Assembly (NCBI GenBank): GCA_025451995.1
Contig: JANWJE010000127.1
Location: forward strand, 1-46,542
DNA: 46,542 nucleotides
Origin: Parachlamydiaceae bacterium
GTDB lineage: Bacteria > Chlamydiota > Chlamydiia > Chlamydiales > Parachlamydiaceae
Reading direction: 5' to 3'
The notes beneath the pieces were generated by a model. That model saw nothing but the letters and a program-made list of their open reading frames with translations, was not told the DNA's origin and searched no databases. This document shows positions 17,868-25,302 of the stretch, piece after piece; position 1 is the stretch's first letter, and every line of letters begins with the position of its first letter. The position numbers were made by a program, and so were the translations under genes.

Positions 17868-18073
17868 TATATATCCTTTTTGAATATCTTTTTAATTATT
17901 ATAAAATTAACAACTAAAGAATACTATTATAATTTAATTTTATTTGCAAGTCATAGATCCAGCAATTGGAATTTTGGCTCATCGTAAACTCGGGCTAGCC
18001 GGTGCTGAAGAGGCTGACATGAAACAGGACAAAAGTTCATTTCCTGAGATGTTTTTTCGAAGATTGGCAGCTC

Positions 18074-18376
18074 TTAGGCAGCTAGTTGCTGTCCTGTCGC
18101 CTTTGCAATTTCATGGATGGGAGAAAGGCCTTTTGTTCTACTTCTAACGAGAATGTCAATTTTTTGATCTCCAAAAAAATCACTGATTAAACATCTCATA
18201 TTCAATTTTGCCATCACAATATTTTTTTCTAAATCTGTTTCGATATAAAGATCGATATCCCCTCCTTTTTTAGTATCATCAACTCGAGAGCCAAATACCC
18301 ATATTTCAGCATTGTCACCAAAAGCACGATGAGTTGCGCTCATTAAACAGCTAATTTGTTGTTTTGTAAGTCTCAT
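18074..18376 (-). CDS. mntA: MntA-like nucleotidyltransferase antitoxin
   Basis: A 100-residue minimal nucleotidyltransferase. The signature is VFGSR (G29, S30) followed by GGDIDLYIE (D40, D42), and a third carboxylate, D74, lies in QKIDILV. In characterised HepT/MntA modules the antitoxin transfers AMP to a tyrosine next to the toxin's active site. It starts at an ATGA overlap with the HepT-like gene directly upstream. Confidence 0.85.
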   Translation of the reverse strand: MRLTKQQISCLMSATHRAFGDNAEIWVFGSRVDDTKKGGDIDLYIETDLEKNIVMAKLNMRCLISDFFGDQKIDILVRSRTKGLSPIHEIAKATGQQLAA

Positions 18377-18891
18377 CCATTTTCCTTGTTTAAAAGCAGA
18401 GGGAATGAGTTCATTGAAAATTCTAAATTTCTCTTCACATAATTGATGATATTATCTACAGTCTTCACTAACTTTAATGTATTGACATATGCGATATTCA
18501 AAATTTCGGCTTTTTCCTCATCAGTTTCCGGATAATCATGGGAAAAAAGATTGCGAATTTCTCTAAGCCCTTTCCATTCGTCAAATGAGTTAAGAATCCC
18601 CCGTTTTTCCATTTTGTTAAGCGTATCTAAATTAGAACTTATAATTTCCTCCTCTAGACTTAAAATGGATCGGAACACTTTTTGACCAAGACAATCTTGC
18701 AAATCACAGTAACGAACACGAAAGGCATCAAGTTTATCGAGATCATCCGCCCTTAACCCCGCTAATGATACTCCATTCAGAGGAATAAGGTGTACAAGTC
18801 TTTCATAAGACATCAATAAAAGCTTTGCAGAACGATAAGCTTCATTAAAATTGGTTAAAAAAAGTTCTGCAATTCTTTTATCGTATTTCAA
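18373..18891 (-). CDS. hepT: HepT-like HEPN RNase toxin
   Basis: A 172-residue all-helical protein with the HEPN catalytic motif R-x4-H: R113 to H118 in RNLFSHDYPE. The following Y120 gives the RX4HXY form in which the tyrosine is the AMPylation target of MntA. It precedes the nucleotidyltransferase gene with a 4-base overlap, the standard order of the HEPN/MNT toxin-antitoxin class. It is somewhat longer than usual HepT (about 140 residues) because of a basic, lysine-rich C-terminal tail. Confidence 0.85.
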   Translation of the reverse strand: MKYDKRIAELFLTNFNEAYRSAKLLLMSYERLVHLIPLNGVSLAGLRADDLDKLDAFRVRYCDLQDCLGQKVFRSILSLEEEIISSNLDTLNKMEKRGILNSFDEWKGLREIRNLFSHDYPETDEEKAEILNIAYVNTLKLVKTVDNIINYVKRNLEFSMNSFPLLLNKENG

Positions 18892-19016
18892 TTTTTTCCT
18901 CTATTTGAGCAAATGCAAATGTATTCTTTAACATGAATATTTGCAAACAATCTCACACACAGGGAACCGTGGTCCGGTCGTCTCGACTGCCTTGCTACCT
19001 TGACGCGAACTGCAAA

Positions 19017-19292
19017 ATGCTTAAAATCAAAAATCTGACAAAAATCGCTGCATCAAAAAATGGGGCTTCCGGTATAAGATACGGTATGGATAGTTTTGAT
19101 TTATGCACATGGGATCTTTTCTCCTCCGCCGGGGGCCTGCTAAGCAAACCGACTCTTATCGATCAAGTGGTCATCGATTCAAGGAGGATCGATTCTAAAC
19201 ATTCTCTTTTTGTCGCTTTAAAGGGGAAAAAAGAGGATGGGCATCGCTTTATAGAACATGCGGCAAAAAATGAAAGGGGCCGGGTCCAATGA
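19017..19292 (+). pseudogene. murF: truncated murF-like ligase (N-terminal domain only)
   Basis: The frame from ATG 19017 encodes the N-terminal substrate-binding domain of a Mur ligase, best seen as VVIDSRRIDSKHSLFVALKG followed by KKEDGHRFIEHAAKN. In MurF/MurE this DSR...LFVAL.G...DGH pattern precedes the ATP-binding domain. Here the frame runs into GC-rich repeats at 19271 and stops after ERGRVQ. The ATP-binding and C-terminal domains, about 350 residues, are absent downstream. A longer frame upstream to 18933 has no recognisable content. It is a gene remnant rather than a working ligase; a complete murF is expected elsewhere in the genome. A fusion partner such as an alr-murF origin cannot be excluded. 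Confidence 0.65.
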
Positions 19293-19474
19293 AAGGGGCC
19301 GGGTCCAACGATCTGCATAAATTATGTTGTAATTTTTTTTAAGCCATGCATTTTGCTTCTGAATCATTTCATCTAATTAAATTATGCAGATCGTTGAGCC
19401 CGGCCCCTTTCATTGAGCCCGGCCCCTTTCATCACAGATCGTTGGGCCCGGCCCCTTTCATTCGGCCCCTTTCA
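19271..19474. repeat. GC-rich tandem and inverted repeat cluster
   Basis: Two head-to-tail copies of TGAAAGGGGCCGGGTCCAA (19271-19289, 19290-19308) and CGATCTGCATAA are mirrored by TTATGCAGATCG plus two inverted copies TTGAGCCCGGCCCCTTTCA (19394-19412, 19413-19431). A third inverted copy is at 19442-19460 and a partial at 19461-19474. The first arm pair gives 31-base arms around an AT-rich loop of about 70 bases. The GC content contrasts sharply with the flanking DNA. The cluster replaces the rest of the murF-like gene. Confidence 0.85.
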
Positions 19475-19536
19475 TTAATTGAAAAGGTCAAAAAAATTTT
19501 TATGTTAGAAAAAAGTTAGTCAGGAATTATTTTTGT

Positions 19537-20136
19537 ATGAGCGAATTTCCAGCCAAACTTAACCTATCTTTCTACCAACAAGATGATGTGGTAGCCATTA
19601 GTCAGCAACTATTAGGAAAATACTTATTCACCTATTTTGATCATGTTTTGACAGGAGGGATGATCATTGAAACAGAAGCGTATCGAGCACCTGAAGATCA
19701 AGCCTCCCATGCGTATGGTTTGCGCCGTACAAAGCGCACTGAAGTCATGTATCAAGCGGGTGGTGTCTGTTATGTCTATCTTTGCTATGGAATCCACTCC
19801 CTTTTTAATGTGATCACAAACCAAGAGGGAATCCCCCACGCCATTTTGATTCGGGCAATTCAACCACTAGTAGGGATTGAAACAATGCTAAATAGGCGCA
19901 ATAAACAAAAAGTTGATAAAACACTAATACAGGGCCCGGGGGCCTTATCGCAAGCACTTGGCATCACTCTCAATGCGAATGGCCTTTCTTTACTGGGTTC
20001 ACAGATTTGGATAGAAGATAGAGGTGTTCAAATCAATGAAAATGAGATTGTTACCTCACCTCGAGTTGGGGTTGATTATGCAGGAGAGGACGCCCTGCTC
20101 CCTTGGCGATTTCGCATTAAAAATAGTTCCAATTAA
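19537..20136 (+). CDS. 3-methyladenine DNA glycosylase (AAG/MPG family)
   Basis: Removes alkylated and deaminated purines to start base-excision repair. The 199-residue length and sequence match the AAG family: LLGKYL, the active-site segment [20 protein letters not shown] (catalytic Glu near residue 45), [24 protein letters not shown], a loop with [23 protein letters not shown] and [19 protein letters not shown]. All conserved blocks are present, so the gene is intact. It stands alone between the repeat cluster and the F-box protein gene. Confidence 0.95.
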   Translation: MSEFPAKLNLSFYQQDDVVAISQQLLGKYLFTYFDHVLTGGMIIETEAYRAPEDQASHAYGLRRTKRTEVMYQAGGVCYVYLCYGIHSLFNVITNQEGIPHAILIRAIQPLVGIETMLNRRNKQKVDKTLIQGPGALSQALGITLNANGLSLLGSQIWIEDRGVQINENEIVTSPRVGVDYAGEDALLPWRFRIKNSSN

Positions 20137-20321
20137 TGTCATAACTTATGTTGGACCTTTTCTGATCAAACTGAATAGTATTTGAATGGGCCTTATCGCC
20201 AAGAGACCTGGAATTTGGCTCTCTCACCAACTGTTTCGATAGATGGAAAAAAGAGATTTAACACTCAACAACCTAATTTTAATTAATTAATAATTTGTTG
20301 TATAAAAATATTTAATTTTAA

Positions 20322-22274
20322 TCAATTATTTAATTTTAATTCTTCGATATTTTTAATAATAAATTTTTTACACCAAGAATCTTTAATTTTCTCTATGAGT
20401 TCCTCTCTTTTTTCTGTTATTTTAAATAGGACAATCGAGAGGGAGCTTAAGTGAGGTGTTAACTCTTCAGAACTAGCAACTCTACAATAATTGAATATTT
20501 GGATCATCGCTAAAATCCCTTTTTCTGTATCGAGAGCATTTCTTTCATATAATTTTTCAAACATCTCTCTATAAAAAGAGCGTTGTTCTAAAATAGTGAT
20601 CCTTTTAAGAGCAGGCTGAAGCTCTTCCATTGCTTTCATTCGTTCTGTTAACGATGGAAGTTTCAATAAGCAATCTAATGCATCCCCTCTCCTACTCGGT
20701 CGATTATTTCTGGAATTTTCGATATATCTATTTAATTGCTTTTTAGGAGTCGATTGCCTTATGTTTCTTGCTTTAATAAAATCAGTTAAAAAAAATCTTC
20801 TTTCTTCCTCATCATTGAAATTATCACTAATCATTTTCTCTGCTTGTACATTCCCTTTTATTTTAATTAACTTATTGAATATAGGATATGCAAATAGATC
20901 GGAATATTTTATTTCTTCGGGTAATTTTTTAAACAGATCAATTGCGGTTACAAAATCTTCTTGTTTTATCATTTCAAGAGTAAGATGCCTTAAAATATCT
21001 GATTTTAGAAGGCCATGTTTCATTAAATGAATAAAATTTAAAGTATATTGAGAAGAAGAATTTTTTAATTCTAATAAAAAAACTTTTAGAAACTCCAACT
21101 CTCCAACAAGAAGAGGAGAAGAACCACTCCTATTTTTTTGTAAATCAATGAATTTCTCAAGAGTTGGTCTCACTTCATTATAAAAAGCAAAAGCTCTATC
21201 AATATCTCCTTGTTTCGCTAAAGCTAACATCATTTCTTTAAAACTGGTTGCCAATTCACAACTATTAAATTCATTATCAATCTCTGTATGCCTTCGCAAA
21301 ATGTCTTTTATTGTTTTCAAAGCTTCCTCTATATCACCTAACTTAAGGAATGCATTCACAACTTTTATTAAAAGGAATGTTTGATCATCTCGGAAATAAT
21401 TCCTTCGAATTATCTCACAGCAATACTCTTGTATTTTCGCAATTGCATCTTCTCGACTCATTTCTTTTCTTAGAGTTTGGATGAGAACTTTATGGATACA
21501 TAAGGGAAAGAAACATCCAAACGAATAGGAAGGGAGCTGCCAAATGATATTTTCCGCTGTTTTCATTCCATTTTCATTTGTTTCTTGAGCAATAATCTCA
21601 ATCACTTCTGACACTCTTCTGATGGAATGCTTAACCTTGAAAAGATGTGCTTTATGAACGGACAGTCTTATAATCCGTTGAGCAACAGCCTCAATATCAT
21701 CATACGCGGCGATTGCTTTGAGTGAAGAGAGTGTACTTTCATCACTTAGTGTACTTTCATCAGTCATTGATAACACAGTAATGCGCTTCTTTAGATCAAA
21801 GATATAGTAATCTTTATCAAGAAGCTGGCAAAAACCGTATAAATTCAGTGGAAAATCTTTAGAAAAAAAAGTAATATTCTTTTTGATTTCGTTCAATGCA
21901 AGATGATAACTAATGATACTTGGTTGCCCTTCTATTTTATCATTCAACAGCCTATTTAAATTTGAAATTTTAAATAAAATTTGCTTTTTTAAATTATTAT
22001 CGATGGGAATAGAAATTTTAGAAATCAATATAATCATTTCAATATTTTCAATAAATTGTCGATGTCGATTCAACTGAAACTTAAGATAAATAGGAGTCAA
22101 ATACTCATAATAATAGGAATCGACTTTTTTAAATTCGCGAATAGCCCGCAGGGATAGATACTCAGAAACGATAGGAAGAATATCTTTGTGAATTTGAGGC
22201 ATTTTGTGAGAAGAGTGGCTATCCCCCAAAAAACAAATCACTTTTTCTAATATAGAAGAAGAGGGATTGACCAT
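20322..22274 (-). CDS. F-box-like protein with helical (TPR/PPR-like) repeats
   Basis: A candidate host-directed effector of 650 residues. Near residues 27-62, IHKDILPIVSEYLSLRAIRE followed by FKKVDSYYYEYL fits the F-box pattern (L-P-x-L/I...YL...L...V...). In eukaryotes this motif binds Skp1 in SCF ubiquitin ligases. The remainder is helical with several repeats of TPR/PPR type: AFLKLGDIEEALKTIKDI, ALAKQGDIDRAFAFYNEV and MIKQEDFVTAIDLFKKL. No signal peptide or membrane helix is seen. A DESTLS unit is duplicated in tandem. Environmental chlamydiae are known to encode many F-box proteins. The F-box call is by pattern and the match is moderate. Confidence 0.65.
   Translation of the reverse strand: MVNPSSSILEKVICFLGDSHSSHKMPQIHKDILPIVSEYLSLRAIREFKKVDSYYYEYLTPIYLKFQLNRHRQFIENIEMIILISKISIPIDNNLKKQILFKISNLNRLLNDKIEGQPSIISYHLALNEIKKNITFFSKDFPLNLYGFCQLLDKDYYIFDLKKRITVLSMTDESTLSDESTLSSLKAIAAYDDIEAVAQRIIRLSVHKAHLFKVKHSIRRVSEVIEIIAQETNENGMKTAENIIWQLPSYSFGCFFPLCIHKVLIQTLRKEMSREDAIAKIQEYCCEIIRRNYFRDDQTFLLIKVVNAFLKLGDIEEALKTIKDILRRHTEIDNEFNSCELATSFKEMMLALAKQGDIDRAFAFYNEVRPTLEKFIDLQKNRSGSSPLLVGELEFLKVFLLELKNSSSQYTLNFIHLMKHGLLKSDILRHLTLEMIKQEDFVTAIDLFKKLPEEIKYSDLFAYPIFNKLIKIKGNVQAEKMISDNFNDEEERRFFLTDFIKARNIRQSTPKKQLNRYIENSRNNRPSRRGDALDCLLKLPSLTERMKAMEELQPALKRITILEQRSFYREMFEKLYERNALDTEKGILAMIQIFNYCRVASSEELTPHLSSLSIVLFKITEKREELIEKIKDSWCKKFIIKNIEELKLNN
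21730..21765. repeat. 18-bp tandem duplication inside the F-box protein gene
   Basis: AGTGTACTTTCATCACTT is followed directly by AGTGTACTTTCATCAGTC, an in-frame six-codon duplication producing DESTLSDESTLS. It looks recent and could vary in copy number between strains. Confidence 0.8.
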
Positions 22275-22343
22275 TTATCAACCTAATTTCAATTAATTAA
22301 AATTGATTTTATTATACTAATTAATTTTAATCAATATCTATCT

Positions 22344-22559
22344 TTAATCTTCAGCTTTTCTTTTTTTAATAAATAAATAAGATAAAAAATATCGGACAAA
22401 AAATGGCTTTGTAATAGATAATTCCATTTGCCCGGAAATTCCCGATATCAATACTACAGCTGCTGCGATGATGATTGGTTGACGTGGAAGCGAAATTATA
22501 AAAAATCTTTTATCTAAAAAAGAAAAATAATTGAAATTATAATCAATTAATTGTACGAT
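22344..22559 (-). pseudogene. possible 3' remnant of a membrane-protein gene
   Basis: The minus strand is open for 71 codons with no ATG until near the end. It encodes a plausible hydrophobic C-terminus, RQPIIIAAAVVLISGISG followed by YFLSYLFIKKRKAED. With no start, it looks like a decayed tail between the F-box gene and the divergent gene at 22584. The protein family is not recognised. The rest of the 309-bp gap is AT-rich promoter sequence with a TTATTATACTAA element. Confidence 0.3.
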
Positions 22560-22583
22560 TCATTTTTAATTTAAAAGATTAAT

Positions 22584-23363
22584 ATGAATACAATTAATTC
22601 GATAAAAGATTACCGCGATTTATTGCCTCGAGATTCAGCAGCATGGATGGAGAGATGTGAAGTCAAAACGAATCTATTTCTCAACTCGATAGGCAACGTC
22701 GATTTAAAACAGCGGATGAAAAAAATTTTTGATGGCGTTGAATTCCTCCTGAGCGATCGATCGAGGACGTTGCTCTCTAGTGAGGATGCCTTTAAATTTT
22801 TTAAAAGCGAAGTTGAAACAGAGCAATATCTAAGTAGGCTTTATATCAAAGAACCCATTGCGGAAAACCAAAAGAGTGTCATCAATCATTTGTTTTGGGC
22901 AACGCTGATTTGGGCGACGATAATGCGCACTCCCATCGATGAAACGAATCCCTATAGTCAGGAAAATTTTAATGCATTTAAAGCCAGAGTTTCAGAAAAT
23001 GCCTATTTTTTCCATCTCTTTCCAGAAGAGATAGAAGGTCTATTTATTTTTGAACAAGCTACTTTGGAATTATTCAAACTTAAAAAATTGGAGCAGGGAT
23101 TTATTTTACGTGTAGGTTCTTTAATGGAAACAGCTACTCACTTATCCATGAGACAAGTAATGCCTAGGTTAGAACTGATACAAGAGTTAAAAGACATCTA
23201 TTACCCTGATGAAAGAACGCCTGTTCGGCAAAAGCGAAGAAAACGAGATTTTGATGAAACTCAAGAAATTTTAAATGCTTCTAAAGACAGGCAACAGCAC
23301 TATGCTGATGAAATCCAAAAAATTTCAAAGCGCTTTAAAGATATGGAGAACACCAAAGGGTGA
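22584..23363 (+). CDS. hypothetical protein with basic cluster
   Basis: A 259-residue soluble, mostly helical protein that I do not recognise. It begins MNTINSIKDYRDLLPRDSAA and shows a central HLFWATLIWATIMRTP segment. A strongly basic cluster near residues 214-222 (VRQKRRKRDF) resembles a nuclear-localisation signal. The last 30 residues are a short charged helix. No catalytic motif is visible. It ends 5 bases before a MITE-like repeat. Surrounding eukaryote-like genes make an effector role possible, but this is only context. Confidence 0.6.
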   Translation: MNTINSIKDYRDLLPRDSAAWMERCEVKTNLFLNSIGNVDLKQRMKKIFDGVEFLLSDRSRTLLSSEDAFKFFKSEVETEQYLSRLYIKEPIAENQKSVINHLFWATLIWATIMRTPIDETNPYSQENFNAFKARVSENAYFFHLFPEEIEGLFIFEQATLELFKLKKLEQGFILRVGSLMETATHLSMRQVMPRLELIQELKDIYYPDERTPVRQKRRKRDFDETQEILNASKDRQQHYADEIQKISKRFKDMENTKG

Positions 23364-23368
23364 TTTCA

Positions 23369-23534
23369 TAGGCTTCTTTCGATACTCCATTTACTGGATA
23401 AAAAGAATCTTTTTGGCGTCTTTATTGCCAAATTTTTCGACCATATTATACTCAATATGCTCTCAAAATTTGGCAATAAATCCATCCAAAAATCTTTCTT
23501 TTTCTCTAGCAAATCGGGTTTCGAAAGAAGTCTA
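23369..23534. mobile_element. 166-bp MITE-like element related to the one at 12598
   Basis: The ends are TAGGCTTCTTTCGATAC and GTTTCGAAAGAAGTCTA (inverted, with mismatches), a variant of the TAGACCTCTTGCAT ends at 12598. The core repeats the same hairpin, TTGCCAAATTTT...AAAATTTGGCAA, flanked by CTTTTTGGCGTCTTTA and TTTATGGATGG-type arms. The core is about 90% identical to 12642-12716 in inverse orientation. It is non-coding. Confidence 0.8.
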
Positions 23535-23608
23535 TTTTACCGCATTAAGTTGTGGCTAAGTATAATTTTGATCATTTTGATTTTGCTTGGAAGGATTTAA
23601 AATGTTTT

Positions 23609-23634
23609 AAGCGAGTTTTTTTTAAAACTCGCTT
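23609..23634. terminator. hairpin terminator at the end of the CE-protease gene
   Basis: AAGCGAGTTTT and AAAACTCGCTT form an 11-bp stem with loop TTTT. It overlaps the last codons (KESEF) and stop of the leftward gene at 23622-24335 and is flanked by T-rich sequence on the plus strand. It probably ends transcription from both sides. Confidence 0.65.
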
Positions 23635-24335
23635 TCTTTCTCTAATATTACCCACTGATCTTGATCGTTATCGATTTCCTGTTTTTTCACTTCATCCGGT
23701 TCTTTTTGTTTTGGTTTAATCGAGAGATAATTAGCCATTTTTTTGGCCAATTCAGTTCTATATCCCACAATTCCTTCATTTGGTTCTTTAATATATTTGG
23801 AAAAAGGAAGTTCATCGACTACCCTTTGTTCTAGGTAAGAGAGGACATAAGCGCCACAGTTAACAAAATCCACAACATATTGCACAGCTTCTCGATGTTC
23901 AAAGATGTCAGAGGTAGCGCTTTTAATTTTATCAATAACTTCTTCAACTTCAGGATAAGTATCCAATGAATAATTTTTAGGATCAAAAAATTCAATGCTT
24001 TCAGGTTTACTTTTTTTGATAAGTAAATGGACCAGATGTGAGCTTTCATATAGCAAGTAATTTCTTTTAATAATTAAAGGAATAGAAAAAAATAAATAAT
24101 CCTTGCTTTTATAGTTATTTAAAAGTTCAATTTCTTCATTACCAAGGGGGCATTCCATGGGGTCAAATCGCTTGCATTTATGGTTATGGTTAGAAAAAAG
24201 GGTGTCACTTGCTTTTGAGAATGTCACCGCACCCATTTGTTTTGGGGATAACATGGTATGCACTTCAAGCATATCCTGATAATACAAGTCATAGGTTGTT
24301 GACCCACCTAGCCTTATCTCATAAATACTATTCAT
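23622..24335 (-). CDS. CE-clan (Ulp1/C48-like) cysteine protease
   Basis: Predicted deubiquitinase/deSUMOylase-type cysteine protease, or acetyltransferase of the same fold, likely acting on host proteins. In 237 residues the catalytic set is laid out as in Ulp1: H100 (YESSHLVHLL), D118 (SIEFFDPKN, 18 residues on), Q152 (EAVQYVV) and C160 in VNCGAYVLSYLEQ, matching DCG(V/I)FVL. The Q-C spacing is two longer than in Ulp1. There is no signal peptide. The ribosome-binding site GAGG precedes ATG at 24335. The next gene upstream on the same strand encodes a ubiquitin-like domain protein. Chlamydiae are known to secrete proteases of this clan (ChlaDub1). Substrate and specificity are inferred only from fold and neighbourhood. 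Confidence 0.65.
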   Translation of the reverse strand: MNSIYEIRLGGSTTYDLYYQDMLEVHTMLSPKQMGAVTFSKASDTLFSNHNHKCKRFDPMECPLGNEEIELLNNYKSKDYLFFSIPLIIKRNYLLYESSHLVHLLIKKSKPESIEFFDPKNYSLDTYPEVEEVIDKIKSATSDIFEHREAVQYVVDFVNCGAYVLSYLEQRVVDELPFSKYIKEPNEGIVGYRTELAKKMANYLSIKPKQKEPDEVKKQEIDNDQDQWVILEKESEF

Positions 24336-24387
24336 GGTTTCCTCAAATTATTTATAAAATTAAATAGATATTCGATAGACTATCACT

Positions 24388-24516
24388 ATGATCAAACAAC
24401 CTCATCAAAAACGCAATGATATAATTGCATAAGAATTAAGAGAAGAAATTATCTTCGCTTTCGAACGCCTCGACCCAAATCAAGCCTTTAAACGAACCTC
24501 TGGCGTGAAACTTTGA
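24388..24516 (+). pseudogene. possible decayed short ORF
   Basis: Frame from ATG 24388: MIKQPHQKRNDIIA, stop TAA (24430-24432), then ELREEIIFAFERLDPNQAFK and a second stop TGA at 24514. The composition looks protein-like on both sides of the stops, suggesting a dead gene or insertion-element remnant. The family is unknown. Confidence 0.25.
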
Positions 24517-24537
24517 ATCTTTGGAAAAATCAAGCAA

Positions 24538-25032
24538 TCAGTCGCCCCGCAATCTTGTTACGAGATGAATTGTAGTTTCTTTAGAAATTTTATAATCAGA
24601 TAGACGTTTATTATCCTCCAGTTGGTGACCGGCAAATATCAAACGCTGTTGATCGACAGGAGTGCCATCTATCTTTTCTACTTCTTTCTTCAGGCTAACT
24701 ACACTTTTCCCTAAAGAAATTTCAATTGTATTGGTTCTTCCGTCAAGGGATTTAACAAAGAGTTGAATTGGAAGGAATGAAGCATTTTCTTTTAAATACT
24801 CTACTTCTTTTCTTAGTAATTCTATTTCATCGCGAACGCTATCTAATTTAAATTTTAAATCTTTTGAATAAGATGCATAAAGCTGATACGTCTTATAAAG
24901 AACATAAATGAGACTAATGACGCTCATCGCTACCGCCGCAACTTTCTTTTGCCCTTCTGATAATAGAGATACGGAAGAGGAATGATCGCTAATAAATTGA
25001 CTTGTATTTTGATAAATATTAGATATATTCAT
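24538..25032 (-). CDS. membrane-anchored ubiquitin-like protein
   Basis: 164 residues. Residues 1-30 are polar and 31-53 form a transmembrane helix ([20 protein letters not shown]). Residues 55-84 are a charged coiled coil, and 89-164 are a complete ubiquitin fold of exactly 76 residues, aligning without gaps to eukaryotic ubiquitin with 40 identities by hand. Identical blocks include [13 protein letters not shown] and LSDY. The hydrophobic patch (L8, I44, V70) is kept. Of the seven ubiquitin lysines K6, K27 and K63 remain, while 11, 29, 33 and 48 are R, E, I and H. The C-terminus is RLRGD instead of RLRGG, so it should not be conjugated by the normal route. The strong promoter at 25089-25117 suggests high expression. 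It probably arose by transfer of a host ubiquitin gene joined to a bacterial anchor; topology is inferred. Confidence 0.93.
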   Translation of the reverse strand: MNISNIYQNTSQFISDHSSSVSLLSEGQKKVAAVAMSVISLIYVLYKTYQLYASYSKDLKFKLDSVRDEIELLRKEVEYLKENASFLPIQLFVKSLDGRTNTIEISLGKSVVSLKKEVEKIDGTPVDQQRLIFAGHQLEDNKRLSDYKISKETTIHLVTRLRGD

Positions 25033-25088
25033 ATTTGAAATCTTTAATTTATAATTAGTTTTAAGTTTGTTTTTAACTAAAGAAAGTG

Positions 25089-25117
25089 ATTATAAAATAT
25101 AAATTGATTATTGTCTA
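25089..25117 (-). promoter_or_regulatory. strong predicted promoter of the ubiquitin-like gene
   Basis: On the minus strand TAGACA (25112-25117, 5 of 6 to consensus) and a perfect TATAAT (25089-25094) are separated by 17 bases. The predicted start is near 25082, about 50 bases before the ATG at 25032. The -35 box lies only 6 bases from the stop of a transposase remnant, so insertion debris may have shaped it. Confidence 0.6.
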
Positions 25118-25123
25118 AAGAAT

Positions 25124-25273
25124 TCAAGATTGACATTTAACGTAAGCTGTATGCGCCATGTCTTTTGCACAGCAGCTGGGACATAATCTCAGTTTACAAG
25201 GAAATCCGATTAGAAATTCATGATTGCAGACATTAGACTTCTTTTGAAACTGCAATTCCTTGCCTGTGCCCAT
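25124..25273 (-). mobile_element. IS91-type transposase zinc-domain remnant
   Basis: A 49-codon frame from ATG 25273 encodes CNHEFLIGFPCKLRLCPSCC followed by AKDMAHTA. This matches the N-terminal zinc-binding pattern of IS91-family transposases (C..HE....F.CK.R.CPSC.AK.MA.TA). The frame ends at once (VKCQS) and nothing of the catalytic domain remains. Within it, on the plus strand at 25234-25250, lies TAGACTTCTTTTGAAAC, a copy of the terminal repeat seen at 23518-23534. It marks an old insertion between the Xre and ubiquitin-like genes. Confidence 0.55.
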
Positions 25274-25302
25274 GCCCCTGCCTGCCCATTCACGATTAAA
25301 CT

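Noticed and set aside
17944-18147. 67-codon plus-strand frame beginning TTG
   Set aside because: No start signal or recognisable motif, and it overlaps the mntA 3' end. It may be old gene debris, but this cannot be supported.
19271-19474. Possible CRISPR array
   Set aside because: Repeat units are directly adjacent or inverted with no regular unique spacers, and there are no cas genes.
24538-25032. Ubiquitin gene as host-DNA contamination
   Set aside because: It is a single frame with a bacterial-style promoter and a membrane anchor, lies among bacterial genes on continuous sequence, and has no intron or polyubiquitin structure.
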